Shown here in pieces: positions 1 to 12,879 of a stretch of 64,000 bases of DNA. How positions within the stretch are numbered: the stretch's first letter is position 1; every line of letters begins with the position of its first letter. The position numbers and the translations under genes were made by a program. Source of the DNA: Taenia hydatigena (taxonomy: Eukaryota; Platyhelminthes; Cestoda; Cyclophyllidea; Taeniidae); NCBI GenBank assembly GCA_036345935.2, contig JADWOT020000002.1, forward strand, positions 12,651,905-12,715,904, given 5' to 3'. The notes below the pieces were generated by a model. It was not told the origin of the DNA and did no database searches. It saw nothing but the letters and a program-made list of their open reading frames with translations.

Positions 1-660
1 CCACTTCTCGCCAAATAGATACAATTCAAGAAAGGTATCATCTCCTAGCATCCTCTCCCTTCCTTCGAGCACTGATTCCGATGCCATCCTTACGGATTGC
101 ATGTAATTACCCCCGTCAGAAATTCCATTCTGACAAAGACTGCCCATTATTTATCCAAATGAGTTCCCCATCGGACATAGCATTATGGTATTCCAAATGG
201 AATAACCACCGCAGTTATATCAGCTTCTTTTGCCCGCAGACGACTTTGGTAATTTACCATTCATTAAATCCGTGCAAGCAAAAGACAATTTTAACCTGTG
301 TGCTTTCCTCAGGTGAGTCAAATGATGGCAAGAATGGTTGATCCGGAAGAAAGGGGCGTTAGTAGGTTGCAAAAAAGGCAACCAAGAGACTCTCACGGCG
401 CATGTTGCATGCCTGCGGATCCAATGCACACTTTACGCCACGAATAATGTGGTACACGAAGAAGTAACGCCTTCCAAAGCCACATATCATGATGGCAACA
501 CAGTTAAACATTGTAGCTAACACAAAGATGAATCGGGGCTCATTGAGGCGCGAAAGGTCGGCCAGCCAATGGTCTGTGTGAGAGCTTAAACCTACCTCTA
601 TGAGGGCCTAAAAACGAGCACGCCAAATCCAAAAAGCATTGCTTATCAGCAATGAGTTCG
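1..660. other. Unassigned left edge
   Basis: I see no recognisable gene here. Short open frames occur on both strands (for example 81-341 plus and 220-429 minus), but they overlap antisense to each other, lack family motifs and have no convincing splice sites. Confidence 0.5.
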
Positions 661-780
661 CTGAGCACTCCTGTCATTGTCTTCAGCTGTCCCTTGGTTG
701 GTAGCCGTGGTTAATCGGAACAGATCACATTTCCGCGGTGTCAGTCATCCATGTGCCACTTCGGTGCAAGTACTGGCTAG

Positions 781-1125
781 GGCTGTCGAGGCGGCATCTG
801 CAACTACAACTTTTGTGATTCATTTTGCCATGCTTTTCACAACTCTACCTCTCCGCAGAATGAAATGCAGAAGGTGTGGAGCAGTGAGACTCGTGATAGG
901 CAGGGTTGTTGCAGTGGAGACTGCGGCTACTACAGTGGATGCGAAAATGGAAAGCACGAGGACTTATGTGACTTGACGCAGTGTCAAGCTAATGACCGCT
1001 TCAATGGTGGTAACCGCCAAGTTGTCTGCCACAATAGCGTTTGCCATTGTGCAAGCTCTGCTAATCCACAAGGATCACACTTCTCGGGCTGGGCAGGAAA
1101 ATGCGATCTCTGGACATGGTTATGA
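781..1125 (+). pseudogene. Cysteine-rich ORF, copy A
   Basis: This frame is open from the codon after a TAG at 778-780 to the stop at 1123-1125. It encodes a Cys/Gly/Asn-rich peptide with clustered cysteines: an upstream block GCRGGICNYNFC, then a block beginning GCCSGDCGYYSGC and ending VVCHNSVCHC. The same segment recurs at 33.4 kb, where the downstream cysteine block is conserved and gains two cysteines (at the R of ANDR and the R of GNR in this copy). Pattern conservation between copies suggests a once-translated secreted-type Cys-rich domain, but no signal peptide or start codon joins the two blocks in copy A. I do not recognise the family. It sits just outside the inverted repeat copy A (1.3-4.5 kb), and repeat copy B lacks it. 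The in-frame TAG and absent start make a pseudogene or internal exon the safest call. Confidence 0.35.
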
Positions 1126-2659
1126 CCACGTCCCTTCTACGATTTCTACTATCTTTAGTCCTCCACCCTGTATCTGCGACATTCTGATTACTCTACAGCA
1201 TCTCAAATTTATTGCCCACATTAAAATTGCCCAACCGCCTCCCAGTTCTATTCCACAACAAAGAATTTATGGTTGTGTTCTAGCATCCCCATTCTTGAGA
1301 CTTGTTTCCTTTTTACTAACTACATTTCCGTTGCCGTCGCGACTCATCGGCGTGGTATTGTGATGTTCTCAAGGTCTTTGCTGTCCTCGCCTTTCGAGGC
1401 AAAAGCTCTCCACACTGAAGCACTGCGAAGCAACATCAACGCATTCTTGAGATGCTTGAACTAGATGGTTTTCCTCAAGCCCCATGGTCCACATTTACAT
1501 GTCCCCAGATCACACGGCAATGCAACTTCATGTGTTTACTTTAGGAGTAATTTGCCCAAAACTCAACCACACACAAATAATGAGGCTAAATTTTTAAACA
1601 AAACTAGCCGTTAGCCTTGCTACCACAAAGCTTGGACTACAAAATCCAATTATTGCTCACATAGCTGGTGCCTTCACTTCACTTTCATCCTGGCAAGTCT
1701 GACCTTATAAAACTGCGTTTCAGACTATTTTTGGTTTGATATTTCTACCATATGCTTGTATCACAATGTGCAACTGTCAGCACCACTTTGTTTAAAGACC
1801 AATTTCGACAAGTGCAGGGAAGTATCAATGCCATGCCAACGAGGCAGGTGAAAGGCCAGCAGGCCAACATAGATTTGGGCAAAGGCAAAAGATGCAAAGG
1901 ACTGCAGACACACCAACAGATGTTATTGAAAGGCGTTCAACAAACAGATCGCCCACCGAAATCTCTATTCAACCTGGTTATTTCTATCAGCATATCATTC
2001 AGCTCCATTAGTGGTACTAGTTACCACGTTTGCTTAAGGGAACCGTGTGCTGAACTGACAACACAACCACATTTCGAGCCGCCCTGCAGAGGGGATGGTG
2101 TTACGACATCAATCAAGCAGCATGCAGCCTTCCCTCACTCCCACCTACTTGGCATACATGCTCCTGCACAAAGTGGTTGGGGCCGTCTCGTCCTCTTCTT
2201 TCCACAAAAACCCCTTCCGCCTCTCACCCACCTACCCAACCACCCACTAGTTACACATTCCGCACCTTCTAAGGCCATTCTCAAGGCTAAATGACAGCAT
2301 GCCACTCCTCCTAAAGACTCATGACACCTCCAACAGTAGGCAATCTATTTCAAAATGCACCCATCACCTGTGCAGCCAAAAATTAACTGCAACCCAACAA
2401 AGCAAGAAGAGTTCTACACCTCCTGAAGCAAAGTATGCCGCACCTGTCACATAGTCATGCAAATGGACCCCAGCTAGCGAACCTTCAATCCACAATAGGA
2501 CATCGCTATCACCAATTCATACATACGCACTGCAGTCTTCTCAGCATTTCCCTCCCCCCTGAAGGCGAAAGGGGACATCATACTCGGGTTGAATATATAC
2601 GCGTGCATTCAACATACCACTCTCAAAAGGTACAACAATGACGCAGTTAAGTGACCTCA

Positions 2660-2860
2660 TCACCAAAATCCGTCATTCAACAATCCACCAACGCATAAAA
2701 CGGTCCACTTCGCCTTGCCCAGCGCCATCCTTCGTGCTCTCCTCGGTAAGACTGCTGCGTCGTCAGTCTCCTCATCTCCCATGCTGCAAGCCAATCCCGT
2801 ATGGGATAGGGAGGAATTTCGCCAACCATCACGCATGTCCATCATTAGTAGAGGTAACAT
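2660..2860 (-). CDS. Conserved ORF in repeat R1 (copy A)
   Basis: This minus-strand frame of 66 codons is matched by the frame at 18048-18230 in copy B. Shared landmarks are a LACSMG segment followed by acidic residues, VLPRRARR, KWTV and LLNDGF at the end. The opposite strand is also open in copies A, B and C, so open frame alone does not decide the coding strand. In copy C the minus frame has an in-frame stop after KWTV. A possible splice acceptor (CTTGCAG) precedes the SMG segment. I do not recognise the protein; it may be an exon of a gene carried by the repeat. Confidence 0.25.
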   Translation of the reverse strand: MLPLLMMDMRDGWRNSSLSHTGLACSMGDEETDDAAVLPRRARRMALGKAKWTVLCVGGLLNDGFW

Positions 2861-3671
2861 TGGCCTAAAAGCGATTAGTCAAACTCCTGTCAACGTCGCA
2901 ACATCACAACTATAGTGACAGTAATTAGGCTTTGATGTGGCTTTCAGTCTAAAATCCACTGTCACATTGCAAGCATGCAAAGGTAAGCGAAACTACTTGT
3001 CTCATACGGCGGAAATACACTCGCTACCATCAAGTGGCAGATCGCCGTTTCTCGTATAAATTGATCACACTAGGGTAATAGGTGGTCGTCCCACTCACTG
3101 CAACGCCCACATGTGGGCGTCATTAAAAACACCCCCTGGATACGCGTCGACAACTCATATCGAATATGACAATGGGTCGTACCGATAATAATGCGCACAC
3201 ATCGAAGCATAACTACACTCCCAATCGCTCCACACCTACTTCATATCGACACCACCTCATGTCATAGCGGCAAAAGCGACAACATCCAAGCATCTTAGCT
3301 TTAACAAACGAGCAAAACCAATCATTGCAAGAAGATGATAGCATCTGATCGACTTATCTAACATGCTTGCCAAATTACAGGTTCGCCCTTGTTTCGCTCT
3401 CGCGTGCCACTCAGACCACACTCATCGTTCATGAGGCCTCCTCCACACTAAGGAGGGTAACTTACGGTAATTTTAATCGGTCAAATAACTGCGATCCCAC
3501 AGCCGTCGACGACGGCATCCATATTCCCCCTTACCATTGCCACCGACGCCGAAGATAAGTGTTGTTGGCAACCTAATGAGTCTGTGATGTCGTTAAAAAT
3601 AGACCCATCATCATCCGCCATCCCCACAATCTCATCAAATCAATGAGCATACCAAAAAAGCCAGCAGCAGC

Positions 3672-3932
3672 TCAATTAAAAAGGGCATTGCAAAACATCG
3701 AAGGTAGATTATTACACCAAGCGACACTGTCGAAACAAGTCAATGTGCTATTGAGTGACAACTCGTCTACGCGTTCCATCGCAGTGGTAGAGCACCTGCA
3801 CTCGAGAGCCATAGGAGGATGAGCACCAGCAGCGTAGTCAATGCAGACGGGCTTCGCCTGACTCCCTATGACCAGTGGGCAGGAGTACATGCGCCTGTAA
3901 TTTACTTCAGTGCAAATCGTCACCCCACACAC
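3672..3932 (-). CDS. Conserved Cys-containing ORF in repeat R1 (copy A)
   Basis: This frame encodes 86 residues beginning MCGVTICTEVN, with later KPVC, DYA, ALECRCSTT and RVDE segments. The same order is kept in copy B at 16702-16923 on the plus strand, including all cysteines of the first 55 residues, although the two nucleotide sequences have drifted apart. After RVDE the two copies diverge. The cysteine pattern suggests an extracellular fold, but there is no clear signal peptide and I cannot name a family. It could be one exon of a larger gene or a chance frame in a repeat; conservation in two copies is the only support. Confidence 0.3.
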   Translation of the reverse strand: MCGVTICTEVNYRRMYSCPLVIGSQAKPVCIDYAAGAHPPMALECRCSTTAMERVDELSLNSTLTCFDSVAWCNNLPSMFCNALFN

Positions 3933-4500
3933 CGATCTCCCATCGCGTCACAAACACAATCACATCAAGAGCAGCCACGCACCACCCCAGACAACTTCGA
4001 CTCCAACGCTGACTGTCTGCAAAATACTCACACTTCCGCTACAGAACAGTCCCAAGCCCACACTCGGCCAGACAGTCAACATTATAAAAACTGCTACTCG
4101 TAAAGAATCCACTGGCACATCCAGCCACCCCCTGCATCTCATGCATGCGACAACCCTAACCTCCTGCCTCGCGCCCACCATATACTCCTCGTCATCAAAT
4201 CCCAAACGGTAAACAACATACACCCACTGCTTCCTCTCCATGCAATCACATCACAGTGCAAACTGATAAACCCAACACATCTCCTCATCCCCCCTCCACC
4301 TCCTCATACGGCTTGCATACCACAATGCCATCCACATGCAATCACCAAAACACCTGGGCAGTGGAGGTGGCGATCCACTTTTCCTTTGAAACAGACAGAC
4401 ATAAACAACCATTCGTCATGACAGACTTCCCAGGTCCGCTCGATACCGTGCAAGGTGCAATCTACCAGTGACCTACGTCAACCGATGGCACCGAAATATG

Positions 4501-5282
4501 ATGCTTTAAAATTAACTCCCCACCTTAAGGCTAATAGCAACCATGTAAACCGACTCCATACACGCATCAATCTATCTCAAACCCCGACCCTTTCCACTCA
4601 CACCGATACCGTCCCAACTTCCCCTTCAATCATTCCTCCAAGCTCAAAGCAATTTAAAGGATATCTGTACAACCTTCCAATTTACTCCGAGGTGTCAAGG
4701 TTAATAGTAGACGCCAGAGGATTCCTCTGTCAAGGATTGCCTCATGCAATGATTTCAAAATGGGAAGGAATGGTGATGTAAAAAGACGGCTGGACAGGTG
4801 CAACGGTGAGCGCGCTAATGATACTCCCACCTTAAGCATTGTCAAAGAATAGCGTCCACTGTAAATCAGACAGAAACATTTCCTATTGCTACTCCACTGT
4901 CAACAACAGCACTGCCCTTTCTCATGGCTTCCAGCATCCTTGCCCCCAATAAGCCAGGCGAGTGTTCCACGTGGAGAGCTCAAGTTTTCGAGACCCAGAG
5001 ACTAGCTACGATTATCGCTTCTCCGATGTCCTAACAGTTCGACCATTCGAAGATGCCGAATGCACCGAGGACCCACTGATACACTTCAAGTGAGTGGGAA
5101 GAGCAAACGCTCACAATATGAGCCACCTATTCTCCTCCTTGCATAACCCTAACAAATCAATCGACCCCATTTGCATCAGTCATTCACTCTTACACAAATA
5201 CTTTCATTCTGAACCCAATGCGAGCAATGCAGTGTAGCCATCAGTCGAATAAAACCATGGCCTAGCCAACGCACAAACCAAG
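4501..5282. other. Spacer between repeat A and arm L
   Basis: This interval lies between the inner edge of repeat copy A and the start of inverted arm L. Only short frames without recognisable motifs are present on either strand. I see no promoter, RNA gene or repeat inside it. Confidence 0.5.
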
Positions 5283-7958
5283 CACAACTCACTGGAATCC
5301 AATTTCACGCCTGCCAACCGTTCCATGAATTACTCTCTCAATTCTTTTGCCACGCGACCAACCGCTCGCTTCTTGTTCCACGTACACACGCCATCTACAC
5401 CCTTCAACCACTTGTGGAAAACAAATTCCACTGCCTCATCCGCGCTCATATCTTACGCAAGCACCGCCGTCATCAGCAGCCACAACTACTCAACTCACTA
5501 TATAGAGAATATCAGCTGAATCAGCTAATAGAGACAAAGGAATGAATGAGATAGGGGCGAAGGGATGAGAGGCTGTGGGCATGGAAGGAGAGATTGGGTA
5601 AGGGGACAAGAGATTGGAAGTGGACACTGTAAGGTCACACTGCACGATTCTTTAGTGCAGCCTTCATTATTTCATCCCTTTCTCTCCTCTCTTCATGGTA
5701 CGATGCATGCACTCACTCATCTAGCCATTTGAGTTAGTTGAATATAAAGGTTTAGCTTAGTAGAGAGAATGCGAATTTCTTACAAACGACATACTTGAAG
5801 AGGCTAGGCACAGCTTTCCCTTTCTATGCAATTAACATGGGATAACATGTTTTTACAACAATTAACAGTCCTGCGCAAAATAATTTTCAGTAAATGCCAA
5901 AACCATTTTCCACTCACCCATCAGTAAGATTGTTCGCAACCCAACTCGCCGTGGATATAACGGGTCAGTGATTGGATCAACCGACTAGACAGACAACCAA
6001 TACGCAACGAATACACGGCAGGTAATATTATCGATTGTATTGATCCAAAAATCGACTAACCACTTAAGGTGAGTGAGTCGTTGACGCATTTGCGAGCAGT
6101 TCAGCAGCATTTACAGAAAGGCGAGGGAACTGTTGGAGAGCATCCGACCCAACCTCAATGTAAAGTGAAGTTTTTTTTTCATTCTTTTAGATATTAGGGC
6201 CCACAGTACACACCCAACAACTAGGTCTGATGGCGTTCTCGGAATGGAGGGATAGGAGCCTACTTGTCTCCGTCTTCTTTCCTACACCTCACTTCAACGC
6301 GTCTTTAGTGAGTGTCACCTTTATCCTCCACCAGGATGGATGTGCTCTCAAGTATTGCGTCTTTCGTTGTGTCGTACCGTGTGCGCTCCATGCATTCAAG
6401 TCACTCGAGGGAGAGGAGTGAGTAGTCGCCTGCACTTCATTTTGTTGCCTTTAGCTTTCCACTTCTGCGCTACAGAAGCATCTTGTTTCTCTGGCTTCCT
6501 CTCAGTTCTCGTGTCTTCATCTTCTTCGAACCCAGCATGAAGTTACCCATGCCTCCTCCTCCTACCTCATCCTCTACAAACGTCCTCTTGGTAAGTTTTC
6601 TTTATCTCTCCACCGGTCTCACCTTTGGTTATGACATGACTAGCACAGTCTAGACTGAATCTGAGTAAGTCACACTGTACCGATGATCAAAAGTTGTTTT
6701 GGCATAGCTTAGCTTGAGTTGCCAAACACCTTCCATTTCTATCTTTAAACTGTCTCTTTAGTTTGTCCCACACCAACTCCTTTTTTGTCCATCTCCTACC
6801 CCTACACTTACTCTCTCGAGAGCGAAGGTGAGCGCGTTGCTTCTACTTCCAACTTCGTAATTTGCAGGCTGGCCGCCAAACTGTTAGGTGTCTATCTCAC
6901 TGCCTACTCTTTGTTCTCCTTGCAGATATTGTGTCAGCGTGGCGCCCTGCAATAATGGGTATGAATGTGTCCTTCCCTCTTAATTCCACATGCACACTCT
7001 TTACTGTGTATGTCGGCTTCTCTTTGGCTGTCTGTCCGAGGTTGGTGTGCGCGTGCGTGTGTGTGTGTGTAATTGCTCATATCATATCAGATGGGGTAGT
7101 ACGGATACAGGTAGGCGCGCGTGTGTGCGTACTTGAGTGTATCTGAGTGCGAAGGCACATTCGTCTCATTGCCCCCTTTAAACCTGTCCTTTTAGACGAC
7201 CAGATCGGCAGTCCCATATTGGTTGAAGTAAGCTCTCTCAAATCGTTCGTTGGATGGCTAGTTGGTGTGAACTCAACACATCGCCACCACTCCAGCTCCC
7301 GCCCAATGACTCACCGTATCACACCCATCGATTTATGTACAAGAAAATATCGAGTCCGCCAGCATGCGTCCATCACGGCAGGAGAAATTAGATGGACAAA
7401 AGCAGAATCAAGGCAAAATAGATAACACGGATCGTCAAGCCGCAGTAAACTCACAGGTCATGTAGAGACGAGTTGTCTCGTTGATCACCACCGATCCGTG
7501 TTATCCATGCAGGCACGTAAAAACGAAGTGATCAAAAGTGGTGATGCTTTGTAAGCGGCGGTGGATAACGAGTTGCAATAGGAGAGCCTGAATTGTTGCC
7601 ACCAAATCAGGGAGCAACCAAATCCAACTAGACGCAGCAAGAGGTTAAGGAACCGTGATTCTGATTGGAGCGAAATTGAATGGGATGAAAACGAGCGCAT
7701 CGCATTAGCCGTACCATCAAAGAGTACCCTTCCATTCGTTGGCTGGGCAAGGAGGCAGCGAGGTGGACGGGACTATCCATTCTCAACGACGTGCCCGTGC
7801 CAGTGCTGGTGGCTGTCATAGCTGTTCCTTTTCCCTGCGCCTGCGCCTGAGCCTCACCCTCCCTCTGATGAGCAATGAGGAAGTCCTCCACTTCATAGTT
7901 TACCTGCAAGTCTGTGTGAAAGGGAAAGAGGAGGAGGAGGAGAAGAGGTTTAACCACA

Positions 7959-8266
7959 TGGAATGGGTAAAACAGTGGATGTCATCAATGAATAAATGTG
8001 AGAACGCATACATAAATTGGAAGGACACAGAATGAGAGAAAAGGCAGGCAATAAAAAGGCGTGGAGGAAGTAGGAATGAGAGAGGCAGAATAAGATAGAC
8101 AATGTGCATTCAACGTACTGGCGGATATAGATGACTGAGATGGGGAGGACTGGGGTAAGGTGGGTGAGGTCAGCGATGGTTGAGACGGTGGTGATGGTAT
8201 TAGCGTCTCCTCTTCTGCTGACTCCAGCTCCGTCTTCGCGAGCTCCACCTCAACCTCCTCAATCAC
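7959..8266 (-). pseudogene. Gene Y exon, acidic/Ser-Pro-rich, arm L
   Basis: The minus-strand frame (MIEEVEVELAK, then an acidic ESAEEE stretch and a Ser/Pro/Gln-rich tail) is open here and in the R counterpart at 52930-53229. It follows a 49-bp candidate intron (GTAAGT..CAGAG) that separates it from the upstream exon at 8316-8447, and both splice borders are present in both arms. It is probably an exon of the gene Y fragment described in arm R. Other exons of Y in this arm are broken, so I treat the L copy as decaying. The reverse strand is also open, so strand choice is moderate confidence. Confidence 0.3.
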
Positions 8267-8494
8267 GACCGGCTCGCCCTCCTCTGGAAAACACGTTGTT
8301 GTTAGTGGCGCTGCTCATTTGCACACTTACCAGCAGAATCAACTCTTGTACTGTGCTTAGACAGCGTCGACCAGCCTGGCTCATCTTCATGTAAGTGTAC
8401 ACGCAGAAGAGGGTACTCAGGAGGAAGTCCTCCTTGGCTCCCTCCATGTTCTAGCGCGTTCCACATAACTCAACATCTCCTTCCGTCTCTACAG

Positions 8495-8649
8495 ACGCAA
8501 TGGAAGCCGAGTACAAAGTGGTGAAGAGCTCACGCAACTATACTCCCACATTCGTCAATGGCGCGTTCACTCCATCGACGCTGGAAGCATTCCTCGCTCC
8601 AACAGACCTTCTGACTATCCCAGTGTCCGTGTCCGTGGGAAGCAACTAG
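8495..8649 (+). CDS. Gene X terminal exon, arm L
   Basis: A good 3' splice site (CCGTCTCTACAG at 8483-8494) is followed by a frame that encodes DAMEAEYKVVKSS, then FVNGAFTPSTLEAF and PVSVSVGSN, and ends in TAG. The reverse-complement counterpart in arm R (52565-52717, minus) keeps the same reading frame and stop but has ACAA instead of ACAG at the acceptor. A possible upstream exon ends at 8390 (DSVDQPGSS before GTAAGT). I do not recognise the product. It lies antisense to gene Y exons, so the two annotations compete in part; the exon-like borders favour this one in arm L. Confidence 0.3.
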
Positions 8650-9982
8650 TAAGACGAGGAGGTGGATGATGCAGAAAGGACTTGCTTGACAAATCGCAGA
8701 ATTTAGGCACGGACACAATGACTGGCCCATTCACTCACCTCACGAATTTATATTTGGGCCTGAGAGCCCAAGTTGTCATTCACAGTACCTCACACAAGAA
8801 TTTTATACACATTGCTAAAGAACAAACTCATTGGGAGTACAGAAACTTAGTTGACTAGCATCATCGAGACCATCCAGGTTAACATGACATGAGTGTTGAT
8901 GCTTAGTCACCTCCGACTCTGCACACCCATGACAGCGAAATACAACTCTGCCACCAATGTCTTTGCAAAGCTATAAATCTATTCCCAGAATAGTGTTTTG
9001 TGCAGCACACTCAAAGAGAGTGTATTTTGGGGAGCAACGTGAAGGAAGTTTGCGTAGGAGCACTGACAATGGCAGAACCAGATTCAGCAGGATTATAGCA
9101 ACTTCCATAGGGAAAATGACACACCCACCACCATTACCACCACCACCAATGCCAATAGCATCAATGCTACAATAAGAGATGGAGACGCCTTCCACAAGGC
9201 ACAGATGGAACTCGAGGACCTCACTCTCCTTCACTCCCCTCCCCACGATCCGCCATCGAAAAGGTACCACCCTCTGCCCCACCACCTGCTTCAACGCTGA
9301 CTTCGTTCCCTTCCATCCTTCCTTCCTTCCCTCCTATGGCCATAACAACCCTCATAGTAGATTTGGCAAGCCTTTGCGCTCGGGACACCTGCAGACCTTC
9401 TCTTGTAGGATCTCGTTGCTCCTACCACCGCCATCGTCAAACACTGTATTGGTAAAACTTGCAGCTGTCACCTTCCCAGCATTCATGACCCGTCGTCTGA
9501 CAGTAACTAGTGCCACTTACGCTCTCAAAGCGACCGTGCTAGCCGACTCGAGGGTGGTCCCGAAGCTTACCATGCATACATGCATTCTTGGTCCCTAACT
9601 CACACATCAACTCCACCTGAAAGACCAGAAGGTGCTAGCACACACTGGTCTCAGCTGGTGGGCAAACAGAGAAGAGCCCAAGAGTGCATCCATCATGGGC
9701 CAGATGTTTTCCAGTTCAGCCAATAGCATCACGCGAATCCAGTGCTACTGCTTCACCACTTTCATCGTCATTCCGCGCGCATACGGGAAGAAAGGAATGC
9801 TACACGCACGGACCTTCCACCCTCCCTTTCCCCTCCTCCCTTCCTCCTCCACACAAAACGCATTCATCTTTGCCTTTTCACCCAAATCACTCCCTCAAGT
9901 GGTGAGCACACACTGAACGCGCAGACGATTGCCCACTGACCCTCCCAGATCTGCTCATTATCTAGACTCGCGCTCAGCGTTT

Positions 9983-10113
9983 TTAGCATTGTCTACCAGT
10001 AGGACGAACTCATTGAGAGCTACAAGAGACTAGACAACTGCGTCGCAGTCGACTGGGTTAGTGGTGCCTACGCACATCTAAAACAAATCAACCCCTTTCA
10101 ACCTCAATCATAT
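9983..10113 (+). pseudogene. Gene X fragment (VDWVSGAYA), arm L
   Basis: The plus frame reads ELIESYKRLDN, then VDWVSGAYAHL and INPFQPQSY before TAG. It recurs in arm R (minus, about 51160-51310) and in copy D (61108-61299, minus), where it has no internal stop. In arm L a TAG interrupts it at YQ*DEL, and in arm R two stops interrupt it. Conservation of this peptide in three copies, with D intact, points to a genuine C-terminal exon whose family I cannot name. Confidence 0.3.
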
Positions 10114-11075
10114 TAGCACCTCCACACTTCAACCACGTGCCTCACCAATGGAGACGCAATGCACGTAATCACTGCAACCTTTCATCAGAAAAGCAAACAT
10201 TAAGGCAATCTCAGAACACACGACTAATCTAGGAGTACGGTCAGAAAACTTATGAAGAAGAATCAGAAGAATCGGTGCGACATCAAGTAGGTAAAATTAA
10301 ATTGTTGAGTTGAATACAGAAGTATAAATTGAACGAGGGAAGTAAAACGATGAAAGACAAATGATGGATAGTTGTGTGAACATAGGACGAAAATTGATAG
10401 GAAGTGGCTGAGCGCTTTGCATTATGCATGGGCGAATAGGACAGTGATAAAAGTTTATAAAAGTAGGGGGCAGAAAACGACAGGCATTACTGGGAACTCA
10501 GCCACCCTTGCCTCCAATTCCGTTCAAACTCTTTCGACCACCTAGTGCACTATCAAGCATTCCACGACCTGGTAACAGCAAAACTGCAGTTGATAAGTGG
10601 AGAAACGTTGCCTCACTTTAACCACTCAAGCTCATTATAGGCATTTAAAACGGCAAAAGACAGTTTGCATAAGGTTGACAAATTTTAGTAACAGGTTACA
10701 TCACAACCGCTGCACAAAATCGGAGCAAATGCAATTCAAAGCAGTCAATCGAGAACTGGGAGATCCTGACAATTTAAGTCACCCGATTGGATTGTCTGAA
10801 CACAAGTTCGTTGTACAATACATTCGTCCATATTCGACAATCAAACATCGGTCCCGATGTTTTAAAATCTTAGTCAACAAGGCCCGCTGATTTTGTGAAA
10901 GAGTCATGCGGAGAGTGATCTTTCGCATGCCACACAGACACTGCTCCACACAGCTTGTAAGAATCGTCAGCAGCCTTTAACTAAATTGAAGAAAGTGGGA
11001 AAAGCAAATATTTAGATTAAATCAAAAAGGACTACCGGTTGGACAACAAAAGGTCAAATTTAACTTGCATTTCGA

Positions 11076-11345
11076 TCAAGGCAGTAGTTTCCAACTCTCT
11101 TTCCTTCCCTCCTGCAAGGCATCCACTAACAGCAAGAACCACATGTTCACCAAGTTCCGCCTCCACAGCCTACGCAACCAAATCCACAACCTCACGGACA
11201 GGCAACGAGGAAGCAGTGATAGCAACAGAACCAGCAGCTGTGGTGAATTCGTTTTCACGTGCAGAAAAAAAGTCACCACCAATTCCTTGACAGCCCTGAC
11301 CGACCACTCGTTAATGGCGTCATGAATCCGCGTCACTTCAAGCAA
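11076..11345 (-). pseudogene. RA-like exon, broken copy, arm L
   Basis: This is the inverted counterpart of the exon at 49132-49377. It starts the same way (EVTRIHDAINEWSV) but then carries a small insertion that shifts the frame. In the original frame it continues as SSLPVREVVDLVA and hits a TAG. The copy therefore cannot encode the intact domain present in arm R. Confidence 0.45.
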
Positions 11346-12879
11346 AAAGAGTGCACAGAAGTGGGCAGTTAGCGGGTAAGAGTTACAACTGCAGCGAGGA
11401 ATTCGATGGACTAGACATACAGCAAGACGGACGACGTCGAAGACACACTGGTCGTAAACCTTTACACTGCGTCTGCGTATATGGTGAGTACCATACAGGC
11501 GGAGGAGACTGAGCTGTCAAGGAGGCTGAAGGTAGTAGATGAGTGTAGGTTCAGCAGTGGGGTGTCGATCACTGCCTTTGCCGCATCGCATCCCCCGTCT
11601 GTAAGAAAAGTAGGGTCATAGTGAGGTAAAGATGAGTGGTTAACGGAGTATAGAGTCGTTATGTGAAGAAAGTAACTGAGCAGATGAAAATATCCTACAA
11701 TGAGGTAACAAAGAGTGGTTACAAACTTAAAACCGAGCATAACAAACGAAAACAAACAATAACTCAGCATTTGCAAGTTAAGCACCATGCAGAAATCGAC
11801 AGCCGTATAGGAATCACTTAACACGGCCACCCTGCTGAACTTAAGGCATAAGCTGGCTCAACGTTTCCACTTAACTTCCTCACCGCGTGCCAGTCCGATA
11901 CAGTGTTTTATATTTTAGCCTTATGATACAGACCGGAACCAAAGAGACGTGGAGATCACTCCAGATCGCCCACACCAATTTATTTACCACCATTCCTTCT
12001 GCAAACTCACGAGACCGAATTCGAACCCCACACTTAGGAATCATGACGTCTAAGAACGGCTGCGCTCCCAGTACACAAACTTAGCTTTTCTAGTGCGCAA
12101 TTGACAAATCACGTTGCCGTCTTCGTATAGGAGTAAAAACCTGTGCCGAGCCGCACGACAATCGGTAGTCAGAGGAAAGTGTCAATTTAATGGGTCAACT
12201 TCATGTTGATAGTAATTAATGTCCACTTTCAATAATCGTTCTCCTGTCTTCATTTCTCTTAACAAGGACGAAATTATGAACAACTAAGAAAAATAAATCG
12301 CTAATGTCAAGTGTGCAAAAATCCAACGCAGATAAAAGGAAGAAGAGGAAGGAATCGTGACGTAGAAAAGAATAAATCACAGGGGTTTTGAAGAACAGAT
12401 AACACTACGACTCTACGTGTTGTATCGGCTCGCTTTTGTTCGGCTCAAAAAATACCCACTATCGGAAACGCGTCTAAATAACCGAATCATACAGCACACT
12501 ACAGAACAGAGATGATTGGCTCACGCAGCATGACTTACAACAGGTTTACCACAGCCCAGGTGCTTCATCAAAACTTGTTCACAAAAAAACGAGTGCATTT
12601 CTTCACAAAAAAGCTCCCACGCCTACCTTACTACCTTAAATCCAGCCAATTATTACAAACCGATAAGGAACCAACAATACATGGTTGACGTCGAGCCCAT
12701 TTAAAAAAGTAAGGACGCCGGTGGGCGGGAAGGGGGAGTAAACATTTACTGTAGCTACTACTGAGCGACTCAGCAAGGCGATGAGAAAGGGGTCGAGCAG
12801 TCGACAACCTTAGTTCCACCGAAAAAAACAGCCTTTCGACTGTTCGCCTCCACTCACGTACTCGTTGCCATGATACTGT

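Larger units (their letters stand above)
1305..4500 (+). repeat. Inverted repeat family R1, copy A
   Basis: This segment is the reverse complement of 16135-19555. Matching landmarks include the stretch around 1310-1450 (with 19410-19555), 2640-2870 (with 18022-18255), a palindromic-looking CCCACATGTGGGCG at about 3110 (with 17665) and 3670-4480 (with 16150-16960). A partial third copy in the same orientation is at 34.18-35.01 kb. Identity is moderate with many small indels, so the duplication is not recent. No transposase, reverse transcriptase or terminal repeats were seen. Confidence 0.8.
5283..12690 (+). repeat. Left arm (L) of a ~7.5 kb inverted repeat
   Basis: Arm L is the reverse complement of 48384-56025. 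Collinear landmarks: 5283-5560 with 55760-56025, 6230-6540 with 54769-55079, 7440-8110 with 53100-53780, 8260-8650 with 52560-52950, 9000-9600 with 51700-52250, 9640-10110 with 51160-51620, 10490-10900 with 49470-49850 and 50740-50790, 11076-11600 with 48830-49380, and 12330-12690 with 48384-48760. Divergence is modest, with indels. Relative to R, arm L lacks about 0.8 kb (R 49.93-50.73 kb). A run of GT dinucleotides lies near 7050-7070. No mobile-element genes were identified inside the arm. Confidence 0.88.

Noticed and set aside
7043..7070. GT-rich tract as a regulatory element
   Set aside because: It is a short dinucleotide run with a CA/CG-rich counterpart in arm R; a simple repeat explains it.
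9179..9598. 139-codon plus frame in arm L
   Set aside because: Low-complexity Pro/Ser/Thr-rich frame, partly conserved in arm R but interchangeable with other open frames there; no domain or splice support for the whole length.
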